64,000 nt of DNA from Amycolatopsis oliviviridis (GCF_014654365.1 NZ_BNAY01000002.1:1179728-1243727); one strand, 5' to 3'; shown: positions 8,609 to 17,985, counted from the first letter of the stretch. The notes: generated by a model not told the origin, from the letters alone. A program made the numbers and translations.

Positions 8609-9918
8609 TCACTTGCCGCCGAGCTTCGACCGCCGCTCCGACAGTTCGTCGACGAGCCGGGTGATCTCGACCTGCCCGATCGCCTCGGCCGTCACGGAGA
8701 CCGCGGCGATGCTCTCGATCCGGTACTGGACCGGCACCCCGCCCGAGGCCCGCGACTGCGCTTCCGCGTCGGCCTTCTTCTCCGCTTCGACCGCCGAGAA
8801 GACCCCGCCGGCCCCGCTGTTGACGCAGCTGATCGAGCCCGTGCCGTTCAGCGGGAGGGTCGCCGTGTTCCGGCAACTGCCCGCCGCGCGGCCGCCGATG
8901 GTCACGTTCGCGGTCATCGAGGCGTTGACCTGGCCGGTGACCTTCCCGCCGCTGTTCGCCGACGCGGAGCTGGACACGTTCGCGGTCACCGTGCAGCCCG
9001 CGCCGCTGCACGCGACCGTGGCCGCGCCGTCCATGTCGAACCGCACCCCGGTGTCGACGGCGCCGGACAGCTTCTTGGTGTTCGACATCAGATCTTCGTA
9101 GACGGCGACGGTCTCTTCCGGCGTCAAGGCGTCCACATCGGACTCTCCGAGGCCCGCGCCCGAAGGCATCGGCGGCCGTGACCCCGCGTCGGGGATCGTC
9201 GGCACCCTCGGGACGGACGGCATCCCGCCGGGCACCTTCAGGGAGAAACGGAGGATCCGGTGCGGCGCCTCCTTCGAGACGTACAGGTCGCCCGCGGGCG
9301 TGCTCGCCTTGAGCGCCGGGACGTCCCGGACGGTCTCGTTCTGGTCGTCCGGGATGTCCGCCCGCTCCAGCGCTTCCCGCAGGCGGGTGGCGAGTTTCTC
9401 CGGGACTCGAACTGCTGCAGGACCGGGCCGAACAGCTCTTCCTCACCGGTGATCCAGCGGTCCTTGAGATCCTCGGTCCCGGACGAATCCGCTCGCGCTC
9501 CGGGCAGCAGGCCGTCGGGTGCCTTGAAGTAGACCTTGCCGCCGACGGCCAGGATCTCGATCTTCTTGCCCTGGAAGGACATCGTGCCGGACGTCTCGCC
9601 GTAAGCGGTGGTCTTGACGTCGGTCTTGATCATCCCGCCGATCCCGGAGGTGCTGTTCCGCACCGCCGGTGCCGAGGAAAGCCCGGCCAGCGCCTGCTCG
9701 AACGGCTCGCGACCGGCTTTCGACGGCCACAGCAACCAGGTCGTCAGCCCGGCGAGGAGTACCACCACGAGTCCGGCGATACCGCCGAACAACGGCCACC
9801 GGGGCTTCCGGGCGGGCGGCGCCGGTACCGGTTGCGGGACCCAGCCCTGCGGCGGCGGCCATTGCGCGCCTCCGGGTGGGAATTGTTGCTCCACGTCGCC
9901 CTCCATAGCCGTATCCAC
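8609..9918 (-). pseudogene. Membrane-anchored secreted-domain protein with a one-base frameshift
   Basis: The gene starts at ATG 9918 with a Pro/Gln-rich cytoplasmic head, a single membrane helix (about residues 41-63, GIAGLVVVLLAGLTTWLLW) and an outer domain rich in short beta strands (MIKTDVKTTAYGETSGTMSF; KKIEILAVGGKVYFKAPDG), reminiscent of LppX/LprG-type lipid-binding folds. Near 9399-9408 one base is missing. The continuing frame (EKLATRLREALERADIPDD, then KEAPHRILRFSLKVPGGMP) runs to a stop at 8609. Together about 436 residues would be made. The C-terminal half has two Cys pairs and a Gly/Ser-rich strand region. Function unknown. The error could be real or a base-call fault. Confidence 0.7.
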
Positions 9919-9968
9919 CTGAGGTGCGTCACGCTAGGGAGGGATGATGAAAACTTGATGAAACGCGA

Positions 9969-10628
9969 TCAGGTGAAGCGGTAGGGCGCGGGAGCAGGGG
10001 CGCTCAGCGCGTACCGGACGGCTTCGGCGCGGGAATGGAAGCCCGCCTTCGCGAACAAGTTGTTGATGTGGGTCTTGACGGTGGCTTCGCTGATCACCAG
10101 CCGCTCGGCGATCTCCGGGTTCCGCAGGCCTTCGCCGATCAGGCCGAGGATCTCCTTCTCCCGCGCGGTGAACCCGAACCGGTCGATCTCCTCCACGGCC
10201 CGCGATCGGCGCGACGCGAGGGTGAGGAGCCGCCGCTGGACCTCCGGGGCGAGGACGACCTGGCCATCGGCCGCGGTGCGCACCGCCTGCTCGATCTTCG
10301 CCCGGTCGGCTTCCTTCGTCAGGTAGCCGCTCGCGCCCGCTTCGAGCGCGGCGAGGATCGACTCGTCGTCGTCGAGGCTGGTCAGCACCACCACCTGGAC
10401 CCCCGGTGTCGCGGCCTTGATCCGGCCGGTCGCTTCGACGCCGTTCAGGACCGGCATGTGGAGGTCCATCAGCACGACGTCCGGGGTGTGCCGGGAGACC
10501 GCGGCGACGGCCTCCTCGCCGTTGGTGGCCGTCGCGACGACGGTGATGCCGTCGGCGATGTCGAGCATCACCGCCAGTGCCTCCCGCATGGAGGCCTGAT
10601 CGTCGACGACGACGAGGGACACGGTCAC
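9969..10628 (-). CDS. NarL/FixJ-type response regulator
   Basis: 219 residues from GTG 10628, preceded by GGAGG at seven bases. The receiver domain (residues 1-120) shows VVVDDQ with the acidic pocket, the phospho-acceptor Asp in DVVLMDLHMP, VVLTSLDDD and the Lys in GYLTKEAD. The LuxR-type HTH is at about 148-212 (FTAREKEILGLIGEGLRNPEIAERL, then ISEATVKTHINNLFAKAG). It follows the membrane protein gene by 14 bases in an operon and stands divergent to a histidine kinase gene that is its likely partner. Confidence 0.93.
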   Translation of the reverse strand: MTVSLVVVDDQASMREALAVMLDIADGITVVATATNGEEAVAAVSRHTPDVVLMDLHMPVLNGVEATGRIKAATPGVQVVVLTSLDDDESILAALEAGASGYLTKEADRAKIEQAVRTAADGQVVLAPEVQRRLLTLASRRSRAVEEIDRFGFTAREKEILGLIGEGLRNPEIAERLVISEATVKTHINNLFAKAGFHSRAEAVRYALSAPAPAPYRFT

Positions 10629-10642
10629 CTGGGTACCTCCGG

Positions 10643-11182
10643 TCAGCGGCGGGTCATCCTGGCCTGCAGATCGTCGAGGAACGGCGAGGTGGTGTGCGCC
10701 TTGCCGTCCTCCCCCTTCTTCCAGACGATACGGCTGTCGGTGCGCACCGCCCTGGCGAGCACCACGACTCCCTCGACGAGCATCCCGACACCGATGGTCA
10801 GCATGACACTGTTCCCGCCGGAGGCCACCCCGGTGATCAGGCCCAGCAGCAGGTTCGCGCCGACCTTGGCGGCCACGTTCAGGACCCACAGCGCGATCGT
10901 GAGCCAGGTGTAGCGCATGTGCGCGACGCCGTCCTGCTGGTAGATCCGGATGCTCGCGCCCCGCAGGACTCCGAACAGGACGCTCACCGCGAGCGTACCC
11001 ACCAGGAACGCCACCGCGGTCGCGGACGCCACGCTTTCATCCACATTGGACAGGCCGATCACCGCGAGGATCGCGGGCAGCAACAGCATCCGCTTGGCTT
11101 CGGCGACGTCGCCGGCCAGGCGGCGGATCAGGACGTATCCGACCGCGGCGACGATCAGGACGATCTCGACAGGAGTGCTCAT
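10643..11182 (-). CDS. Small membrane protein, DUF1453/CcdC-like
   Basis: 179 residues with about five hydrophobic segments (near 5-20, 33-48, 55-75, 92-115, 118-140) and a charged C-terminal tail (SRIVWKKGEDGKAHTTSPF). The layout fits the DUF1453 family found beside actinobacterial two-component systems. It is the first gene of the two-gene unit with the response regulator, and it diverges from the kinase gene. It may be the sensed target or an accessory sensor. Family assignment is by general resemblance only. Confidence 0.65.
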   Translation of the reverse strand: MSTPVEIVLIVAAVGYVLIRRLAGDVAEAKRMLLLPAILAVIGLSNVDESVASATAVAFLVGTLAVSVLFGVLRGASIRIYQQDGVAHMRYTWLTIALWVLNVAAKVGANLLLGLITGVASGGNSVMLTIGVGMLVEGVVVLARAVRTDSRIVWKKGEDGKAHTTSPFLDDLQARMTRR

Positions 11183-11301
11183 CGTTTCCCCCTTGGAGAG
11201 GCTTTCGAAGACACTCCGACGCTAAGGCGGTGAACGCGGGACGTCGTGCGGCGGCGGCCGTATCTTCGGGTGGAGACCCCTCTCCACCCTCAGGAGCCCC
11301 G

Positions 11302-12453
11302 ATGACCGGAAACGCGACGGTGCTCCGCCGCGCACGGCTCGCCGACAGGCTGATCCGGCCCGCCCTGATCACGGCGGCGATCGTCACGACCGGGGTCGGG
11401 ATCTTCACCCAGGAGGTCCATGCCCGGCCGCTGACCACGGCGCTCTACGCGCTCGTCACGCTCTTCGCGCTGGTGTCGTTCCTGCCGTGGGACCGGATCC
11501 CGCAGCGGACGCAGCTCCTGCTCGCGAGCGGATACGCGGTGGCCGCGGCCGTGCTCCTCCCGCTGGCCCCGCACACCTTCGCGCCGATGTTCGCCTACCT
11601 CGCCGCCGCGGTCGCCGGGATCAAACTCGCGTCGCGCACCCTGGCGGTCGCGGTGGCCGTCCTCGACGCCGTCTGCTGCGCGGTGGCGGTCGCGGTGGTC
11701 GGCGCGGTGACGCCGGACGCGGACGTGTGGCCGTGGTGGCTCGCGCTTTCGGTGGGCCTGCCGGTGCTGCTCGGCATCGCGCGCCGCGACCGGCAGGACG
11801 CGCTCCTCAACGCCGAACGCGCCGCGGCCGAGGCCCGGCGCGCGGCCGCGTCCGAGTCGCGGGAGGCCGCGCTGCTGGAGCGGACGCGGATCGCGCGGGA
11901 ACTGCACGACGTCCTCGGGCATTCGCTGACCGGGATCGCCCTGCAACTCGACATGGCCGACGCCCTCGGCACGAAAGGCAGGGACGCGGAAGCGGGCGAC
12001 GCCGTGCGCCGGGCCCGGTCGCTGGCGGTGGACGGCATCGGGCGGATGCGGCGGGCGGTGCACGAACTGCGCGAGGACGCCTTGCCGCTGGAACAGACCC
12101 TGGCGTCGTTGTGCGCGAACGAGGCGGTGCCCTTCGAGGTGGACGGCGCTGCGGGTCCGCTCGGCGGCGGTGTCGCGCACACGCTCGTCCGCGCGGCGCA
12201 GGAGGCGCTGACGAACGCGGCCAAGTACGCGCCCGGCGCGGCACGCGCGGTGAAACTCGGGTTCTCCCATGAAACGGTCACGCTCGTCGTCACGAACGGT
12301 GCCGCCGGAGAGCGTCCGGCGCCGGGCGCCGGCGGCGGGATGGGGCTGCTCGGGATGCGGGAACGCGCCACCGCGCTGGGCGGGTCGGCGCAGGCCGGAC
12401 CCGCCCGGGACGGCGGCTGGACGGTCGAGGTCCGGCTGCCCCGGACGGGCTGA
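11302..12453 (+). CDS. Sensor histidine kinase (HisKA_3 / NarL-partner class)
   Basis: 383 residues from ATG 11302 with CAGGAG five bases upstream. Five or six membrane helices fill residues 20-170. A short coiled segment leads to the dimerisation domain with the phospho-acceptor His202 (ERTRIARELHDVLGHSLTGI). The HATPase domain keeps the N box (ALTNAAKYAPG) and a GMGLLGMRERATALGG G box. The extracellular part is minimal, so the signal is probably felt within the membrane. It pairs with the divergent NarL-type regulator. Confidence 0.93.
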   Translation: MTGNATVLRRARLADRLIRPALITAAIVTTGVGIFTQEVHARPLTTALYALVTLFALVSFLPWDRIPQRTQLLLASGYAVAAAVLLPLAPHTFAPMFAYLAAAVAGIKLASRTLAVAVAVLDAVCCAVAVAVVGAVTPDADVWPWWLALSVGLPVLLGIARRDRQDALLNAERAAAEARRAAASESREAALLERTRIARELHDVLGHSLTGIALQLDMADALGTKGRDAEAGDAVRRARSLAVDGIGRMRRAVHELREDALPLEQTLASLCANEAVPFEVDGAAGPLGGGVAHTLVRAAQEALTNAAKYAPGAARAVKLGFSHETVTLVVTNGAAGERPAPGAGGGMGLLGMRERATALGGSAQAGPARDGGWTVEVRLPRTG

Positions 12454-12455
12454 GA

Positions 12456-12486
12456 CCCCGGCCGCGCCGGGCGGACGCGGCCGGGG
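12456..12486. terminator. Bidirectional terminator hairpin
   Basis: CCCCGGCCGCG (12456-12466) and CGCGGCCGGGG (12476-12486) pair perfectly with a nine-base loop, between the ends of the kinase gene and the convergent sugar dehydrogenase gene. Confidence 0.7.
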
Positions 12487-12493
12487 AGTCTCG

Positions 12494-13687
12494 TCAGCCC
12501 TTGCGCGCGAACGAGATCCGGTGCAGGCCACCGGGGCGTTCGTCGGCCAGGTACAGCTCGCCGTTCTGGTCGGTGCCGAGCGTGGTGGCGTCGAGCGGGA
12601 ACTCGCCGATCCGGGCGCTTTCGTAGGTGCCGTCGGCCTTCTTGCGGACGGCCCAGGCCGTTCCCTGGCAGAAGTCGGTGGCAAGGTAGGTGCCGCCGGC
12701 CAGCGCGGCGTACTTCTTGCCGCGATAGACGTGCCCGCCGATCACCGCGCAGCCCTCCGCGCCGGAGATGTAGTGGAAGACCGGTTCGGTGTAGGTCGCG
12801 CCGTCCTTGCAGCGTGTCTCGTCGAACACGACCGGACCCTCCTTGCAGGACCAGCCGAAGTTCGCGCCGCCCTTGCCCTTGGCGAGATGGTCGACCTCCT
12901 CGAACCGGCCCTGGCCGACGTCACCGATCCACAGCGAGCCGTCGGCCGGGTCGAAGGAGAAGCGCCACGGGTTACGCAGCCCGTACGACCAGATCTCCGG
13001 CCGCGCGCCCGCGACGCCCGCGAACGGGTTGCCCGGCGGGACGCAGTACCGCAGCGGAGCGCACGCGCGGTTGACGTCGACGCGCAGGATCTTGCCCAGC
13101 AGCGTGTCGAGCCGTTGCCCGCTGGCCAGCGGATCGCCCCCGCCGCCACCGTCGCCGATCCCCCAGTACAGGTAGCCGTCCGGGCCGAACGCCAGCTGAC
13201 CGCCGTTGTGGTTGGGGTACTCGGCATGAGGCTGGGTGATCAGCTCGGTGAGCTCACCGGTGTCCAGCCGGACCCGCGACAGCGTCACCGCGCTGTCGGA
13301 TTTGCGGGTGTAGGCGACGTAGACCCGCTTGTCCTTGGCGATCGCCAGCCCGAGCAGCCCGCGTTCGACGTCGGCGCCGTTCACCTTGGCGCTGATGTCC
13401 AGGACCGGTTTGGCGGCGAGCCCGGTCCTGGGATGGTAGGCGCGGACGACGCCTCTCTTCTCGACGACGAGGATCCGGCCGCTCCCGTCGTTGAGCGCCG
13501 TGATCGCGGTCGGATTGACCAGCCCGGACGCGACCTGGGTCGCCGTGGCGGTCAGCTCGCCGAGCGGAACACCCCGTCCTGCCTGGGATTCCTGGGGTTC
13601 CGCACTGCTCGCGGTCGGGAGCAGCGCTCCCGCCATGGCGAGCCCGGCCACCAGGGACAACCCCCGGCGGAGGTGCCGTCGCGTCAT
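12494..13687 (-). CDS. Secreted PQQ-dependent sugar dehydrogenase family protein
   Basis: 397 residues from ATG 13687 with GGAG just upstream. The N-terminus is a signal peptide (MTRRHLRRGLSLVAGLAMAG, ending around ASSAEP). The rest is a glucose/sorbosone dehydrogenase beta-propeller: LVNPTAITAL, RGLLGLAIA, HNGGQLAFGPDGYLYWGIGD, GKILRVDVN, YGLRNPWRFSFDP and IGDVGQGRFEEVDH. The family oxidises aldose sugars outside the cell and passes electrons to PQQ; PQQ genes are not nearby. A DasR-like palindrome lies just before the start, suggesting control by amino-sugar status. Confidence 0.88.
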   Translation of the reverse strand: MTRRHLRRGLSLVAGLAMAGALLPTASSAEPQESQAGRGVPLGELTATATQVASGLVNPTAITALNDGSGRILVVEKRGVVRAYHPRTGLAAKPVLDISAKVNGADVERGLLGLAIAKDKRVYVAYTRKSDSAVTLSRVRLDTGELTELITQPHAEYPNHNGGQLAFGPDGYLYWGIGDGGGGGDPLASGQRLDTLLGKILRVDVNRACAPLRYCVPPGNPFAGVAGARPEIWSYGLRNPWRFSFDPADGSLWIGDVGQGRFEEVDHLAKGKGGANFGWSCKEGPVVFDETRCKDGATYTEPVFHYISGAEGCAVIGGHVYRGKKYAALAGGTYLATDFCQGTAWAVRKKADGTYESARIGEFPLDATTLGTDQNGELYLADERPGGLHRISFARKG

Positions 13688-13703
13688 GGGGACTCCAATC
13701 ACC

Positions 13704-13728
13704 GTTGAATGGTCTGGTCCAATTCAAC
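13704..13728. promoter_or_regulatory. DasR-like operator upstream of the sugar dehydrogenase gene
   Basis: The 16-base core AATGGTCTGGTCCAAT (13708-13723) resembles the dre consensus ACTGGTCTAGACCACT of the GntR regulator DasR. It is framed by GTTGAAT (13704-13710) and ATTCAAC (13722-13728), which pair. It ends about 17 bases from the start codon, a position suited to repression. Confidence 0.45.
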
Positions 13729-13859
13729 AGCGACCGGAGCAGTGGCGGTACCTCCATCCGCGAGCTTTTCGTCGGTTTCTTTCCGTCGGGATCCGCCGCC
13801 TTCGAGCTATCGAGATGCATCGAAGCAAACCTCTGAATGGAGACCATGCACACCGAGGA

Positions 13860-13955
13860 AGGACGCCACATTCGGGTGGAGTACTCGCTTAGCGGTGTAA
13901 GTCCGAACCTCCGTGCCCTTGACTGGAGGATCGGGCTGAAGCTCGGCCCACCAGG
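13860..13955 (+). ncRNA. Possible structured leader of the double-HTH gene
   Basis: Just before the downstream gene two hairpins stand in tandem: CCTCC/GGAGG (13908-13912 with 13925-13929) and GGGC/GCCC (13933-13936 with 13946-13949). Upstream lies GCGGTGTAAGTCCGAAC, which recalls conserved loops of known riboswitches or intron RNAs, but I cannot assign it. Low confidence. Confidence 0.25.
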
Positions 13956-13961
13956 GTCCTC

Positions 13962-14363
13962 ATGTCGGAAGACGATCAATCACCTGCGCGGGGCGGCGAT
14001 GATCCGATGACCGAAGACGATGGCGGCGCCGACGAACATACCGGCCCGGCTGAAGACGGGGATGCCCTCGGGTCGCCGGGGGATGAACTCGTCCGGCTCT
14101 ACAACGGCGGCGAGACGATCGAGAACCTGGCCGCGCGCTTCGGGTTGAGCTACCGGAAGGTGCGGACCGCCTTGCTTGCCGCGGGCGTCAAGCTCCGTCC
14201 GCCGCGGATCCAGCTTCCGCCTACCCCGCCAGGGCTCGTCAATGCTTACTTCTCGGGCCGAAGCATCCGGCAACTGGCGGACATGCACGGCATGAGCTAC
14301 AACCAGACCCGCCGGATCCTGCTCGCCGAAGGCGTCGTCCTTCGTCCCAGAGGGCGCCAGTAG
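13962..14363 (+). CDS. Small double helix-turn-helix DNA-binding protein
   Basis: 133 residues. An acidic head (residues 1-40) is followed by two copies of a Hin-type HTH of about 40 residues: LVRLYNGGETIENLAARFG with LSYRKVRTALLAAGVKLRPP, and LVNAYFSGRSIRQLADMHG with MSYNQTRRILLAEGVVLRPR. The copies align residue for residue, so an internal duplication is clear. No enzymatic domain follows, unlike in invertases. The protein could bind a direct-repeat DNA site or act as a nucleoid-type regulator. A second in-frame ATG at 14008 is an alternative start. The target is unknown. Confidence 0.75.
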   Translation: MSEDDQSPARGGDDPMTEDDGGADEHTGPAEDGDALGSPGDELVRLYNGGETIENLAARFGLSYRKVRTALLAAGVKLRPPRIQLPPTPPGLVNAYFSGRSIRQLADMHGMSYNQTRRILLAEGVVLRPRGRQ

Positions 14364-14387
14364 CCACACCCGGCCCGGCGATCCAGG

Positions 14388-14427
14388 CCGGTTCCCCGAG
14401 CGGACATGGTCGCGCCCGAGGAACCGG
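14388..14427. terminator. Terminator-like hairpin after the double-HTH gene
   Basis: CCGGTTCC (14388-14395) pairs with GGAACCGG (14420-14427), with further partial pairing inside. It lies 25 bases after the stop codon. Confidence 0.5.
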
Positions 14428-14958
14428 GACCTACTCGCGGCCCGCGACGTTCATCGTCGCATCGCGTAGACGATCCAAATACATGGACTCACGCCGGCTA
14501 GCTCCTTCCTCACAGCTCGATACACGCCGGGCTCAGCCGGATGAGGTAAAATCTTTAAGCTCACGAAGAGTTTCCTCGGAGATTTATCAGGCGCTGACTG
14601 GGGGTCCCCTCGTGGGGCGACGGAGTCAGATTACTCATGCCCTCAGGTGCGTGAAAAGCGACCCACCACACCACCGTGGAGATTCGGACACACGATGGTT
14701 TGACGTGCTGCTTCACTCTGCGCAGGCGCAAGTTCTCAAAGTCGGACACCTGCATCCCAGCCGCGAGCCACCTGGTCAACTACTCCGCAAGATGCCCACC
14801 TCTCGACCTACCGATAAGTAGGTCAAGAAATTCTTTGAGATGCGAGAAATATTCGCCCGTTAATCATGCACGCCAGTACCAAAAACACCTTTGAGTAGCA
14901 TTCTCAAGCGAGAGATCACTCCTTTAGGCGATTACTCGTCGGTACGAAATCAAGTCGT
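14428..14958. other. Gene-poor, lower-GC spacer
   Basis: About 530 bases with clearly lower GC than the flanks. Frames up to 112 codons occur on both strands but none shows the third-position G/C bias of the neighbouring genes, a ribosome-binding site or a known motif. I see no gene. Together with the similar spacer at 21829-22581 it frames the regulator/GT-B block, which fits a segment acquired from elsewhere. Confidence 0.5.
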
Positions 14959-17900
14959 TCAGGCATGGCCACCGCGGAGGATCCGAAGATGCGGCGACGG
15001 CATCGCCACGGTGTCCCCGTCACCTTCGCGAGCCATCGGGACAAGCGGTCCGTGCGCGTCGAGTTCGGCCAGCAAGCCCTCGATCGCGTCGGCCTTGGCG
15101 GTTCGCGCCCGGCCGCGATACAGCTCCGCGGCGTTCCGCCACTGCCTCCGCGCTTCATCGGGATTGCCGTGATCGCAGAGGATCCTCGCCAAGACCGACA
15201 AGGCCCGCGCCTGACCGGTCGCGTGCTGCGATCTGTTCGCCAGATCGACCGCACGATTGGCGTGTCGCAACGCCGCCCCGTCGTCGCCTTCCGCGTGCCG
15301 CAACTGCGCGAGCGCCGTGTTGAGCTTCATCAAGCTCGGGAGGTCGTCGCTCGCCTCGGCCAAGGCCTTCCCGGCATGACATTCCACCGACGCCTCGTCC
15401 AGCCTGCCGAGCCGGACCAGCAAGGCCCCGAGGGTGGCGTGCACCCGCAGCATCTCAGTGACGTCGCCGGCCTCGCGCCAGCGCCGCAGAGCCTCCCGGT
15501 ACAGACCGAGCGCCTCCTCGTCCTGCCCACCCATTTCGACCAGTGCGTCAGCGAACCGGCGTTCCGCGATGGCGCACAACATCGGCTCGCCGAGAGCACG
15601 AACGGACGGCAGCACCTTCCGGTACCTCTCGACCGCTTCGGCCGCGCGACCGGCATGAAGATGCACACGGGCCAGATTCAGCCTGACCGTCGCGCTGCCG
15701 ACCGCTATCTCGTGGGCGTCTACCAGTTCGAGCGCACGCAGCAGGCACCGTTCGGCCGCGTCGTCGGCGCCGATGAGCATGTGGACGACCGCGAGATCAT
15801 TCAAACACGAAGACAGTGAGCCCACGTCACCTTGCGCCGTCGCCACCCGGACGGCGATGGTCAGCCCTTCGACCGCGTCGGGAAACCTTCCCTGCAACAT
15901 GAAGAATTCCGTTGTCATCGCGGGAAGAGCGCACGAAATCCCGTTCAAGATCCCTTCCGACGCCGCGATCACCGCCATGATCGAAGTTCTTTCCCGCAAC
16001 ACCCATTGCCTTGCCTCGGCGACAGTGCGGAACCCGGGTGTCGGCGTCGCCGCCGCCGTCGGCGGCATGTTCAGAAGTTCCTTGTGCGGGAACGCCAACC
16101 GGTAGGCGTCGATGACCATGCGCAAGTAGAACTCGAACATCCTCCGCCGCGCGAGGTCCACATCGGACAGTTGTGCGGCCAGAGACGCGGCGTACAGATG
16201 CAGAAGATCGTGTACGCGAAAGCGATCGAGGTCGGCAGGGTGTTCGACCAGGTGCGCGGCCGCCAGTATGTCGAGGGAGCGTCGCACCTCCGACACCGGG
16301 CGCCCGTCCGCGGCGGCGATGACCTCACTGGTCATCTCGGTGCTCGGATGCAGACCGATCAGCGCGAACACGCGCCGTTCGGCGAGATCGAGGTCCTGAT
16401 ACGACAGAGCGAAAGCGGACCTCAAGCTCGTGCCCGGCCAATCTCCTTCGTCGCCGAGGCTCAGCAACAACTCGGCATCACGCAATTGGCTCGCCAAGGT
16501 CCGCACCCGCGTGCCCGCCCGGGAGGCGGCGCGTTCCGCCACCAGGGTCAGCGCCAACGGATTGCCTCGGCACAGCCGCACCAGCTCTTCGACCCCCGCC
16601 GCGTCGTCCCGCGCGCGGTGCCCGATGCGCCGGGTCAGCAGGGCCGCGGAATGGTTGTCACCGAGAGGATCGACCTTGACCACCGGCGGGGTCAGCTTCG
16701 CCGACAAGGATTTCAGCCGCCACCGCGAAACGATCACCACCGTACAGGACGACAGCACTCCCAGCAGCGGCGCGACCTGATCGGAACTGCGCACGTTGTC
16801 GAGGATCACGAGCATAGACCGCCGGGCGAGCAGCGCGCTCAGTTTCGCTGCGCGCGCGATCGGATTGACCACTTGATCGACCGGGAAGTCGAGCAAGGAC
16901 AACAGCGTGTCGACCATTTCGCCCGCGTCGGCCTTCGCGGCCTGGCTGTCACCGCGAAGATCCAGCATGACCGCTCCGTGCCGATACCGCCGCTCGGCAC
17001 GATGGGCCCACTTGGCCGCCAACGTCGTCTTCCCCAGCCCGGGGCCTCCGTTCACCACCACGACGGCACGACGCGGGGCGCCCGCGGAATCGGTCGTGTA
17101 CGCGTCGAGCAACGCGATCAGATCGCCCCTTCCTGCGACGTCATCGACGTCCGGCGGCAAATGCCGTATCACGTGCTCGGTTTGCTCAGCGGAATCAGGG
17201 GTCATCGGTTTACGCCGCGAAATCACCCGATCCGGCCGGATGAGTACCTCGTTGTTGACAGCCCGCAGCTCTTCCGCCGCCCTCGTCTCCCCCGCTTCCC
17301 GGTAGCGGGCATACATCCCCCGGAAGAAGTCGGCGGCTTCGGCTGGTTGATCGGCCTCGACCAGCGCGCGAATTCTCAATTTCGCGAAGCTCAACTCCAT
17401 CGGGTGAGTCTGTTCGAGTTCCGCCAGTTTCCGCACCGCGGATTCCGCTTGTCCGAGCGCCAATTGTGTCGCAACGACGAACGCGTTGGCCGGAATCCAC
17501 TCGCTACGGTCCCATCGGGTACGCCATCCGTCGGCGCGCTCGGTCCGGAGATCGGCCAGGGCATCGTCCCGGCACAACCGGACAGCCGACAGCGCTTCGC
17601 TCAGCGCGCGGTCATGCTGGTCCAGTTCACGAAATCGGCGAGCCTTGTCCATCATGGCCTGGAAGCCGAAGTGATCGATCAGCGTCGGCTCGATCTCCAG
17701 CAGGCAACCACCTTTGCCCACACTTACCTGCGCCGGCACGGATCTTTCGTTGAACACGTGCCGCAACTTCCCCGCGTTCTGGTGAAGCGTGGAATGGGCG
17801 TCTTGTGGCTCCCCCTCGTGTTCTTCCCATACCCAGTCCACGACGACGTCGAGCGGCAGACGCCGGTTCGGCGCGGTCAGCAACGCGGTCAGCACCTGCC

Positions 17901-17985
17901 TCGGCCGTCGAGCGGCCCAGTTCACATCCACATTCCCGTGCATTAGCATGGCCGTCTGCCCGAGAATTCCGAAAGCGATTTCCAC
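14959..17985 (-). CDS. AfsR/SARP-type regulator (BTAD, NB-ARC, TPR)
   Basis: 1,008 residues from GTG 17985, which has GGAAGGGG seven bases upstream; a start at 18051 is possible. A winged-helix head (about residues 20-90, RRPRQVLTALLTAPNRRLPL) is followed by the BTAD domain to ~250. The NB-ARC ATPase has Walker A GGPGLGKTT near 310, MLVILDNVRS as Walker B, and GNPLALTLVAE. A long run of TPR helices reaches the end. AfsR-like proteins bind direct repeats at promoters of secondary metabolism or cell-surface genes in an ATP-controlled way. It faces the divergent GT-B-like gene, its likely target. A second NB-ARC/TPR protein lacking the DNA-binding part lies on the far side of that gene. Confidence 0.9.
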   Translation of the reverse strand: MEIAFGILGQTAMLMHGNVDVNWAARRPRQVLTALLTAPNRRLPLDVVVDWVWEEHEGEPQDAHSTLHQNAGKLRHVFNERSVPAQVSVGKGGCLLEIEPTLIDHFGFQAMMDKARRFRELDQHDRALSEALSAVRLCRDDALADLRTERADGWRTRWDRSEWIPANAFVVATQLALGQAESAVRKLAELEQTHPMELSFAKLRIRALVEADQPAEAADFFRGMYARYREAGETRAAEELRAVNNEVLIRPDRVISRRKPMTPDSAEQTEHVIRHLPPDVDDVAGRGDLIALLDAYTTDSAGAPRRAVVVVNGGPGLGKTTLAAKWAHRAERRYRHGAVMLDLRGDSQAAKADAGEMVDTLLSLLDFPVDQVVNPIARAAKLSALLARRSMLVILDNVRSSDQVAPLLGVLSSCTVVIVSRWRLKSLSAKLTPPVVKVDPLGDNHSAALLTRRIGHRARDDAAGVEELVRLCRGNPLALTLVAERAASRAGTRVRTLASQLRDAELLLSLGDEGDWPGTSLRSAFALSYQDLDLAERRVFALIGLHPSTEMTSEVIAAADGRPVSEVRRSLDILAAAHLVEHPADLDRFRVHDLLHLYAASLAAQLSDVDLARRRMFEFYLRMVIDAYRLAFPHKELLNMPPTAAATPTPGFRTVAEARQWVLRERTSIMAVIAASEGILNGISCALPAMTTEFFMLQGRFPDAVEGLTIAVRVATAQGDVGSLSSCLNDLAVVHMLIGADDAAERCLLRALELVDAHEIAVGSATVRLNLARVHLHAGRAAEAVERYRKVLPSVRALGEPMLCAIAERRFADALVEMGGQDEEALGLYREALRRWREAGDVTEMLRVHATLGALLVRLGRLDEASVECHAGKALAEASDDLPSLMKLNTALAQLRHAEGDDGAALRHANRAVDLANRSQHATGQARALSVLARILCDHGNPDEARRQWRNAAELYRGRARTAKADAIEGLLAELDAHGPLVPMAREGDGDTVAMPSPHLRILRGGHA

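Noticed and set aside
13860..13955. Cobalamin riboswitch
   Set aside because: Only a short segment resembles the B12-box region; the remaining conserved parts are not visible and the downstream gene is a DNA-binding protein.
14483..14821. 112-codon ORF in the lower-GC spacer
   Set aside because: No third-position bias, no ribosome-binding site and no recognisable motif.
15832..17946. 704-codon plus-strand frame opposite the SARP gene
   Set aside because: Shadow frame in GC-rich DNA with repetitive R/Q/G composition. The minus frame has BTAD, NB-ARC and TPR features.
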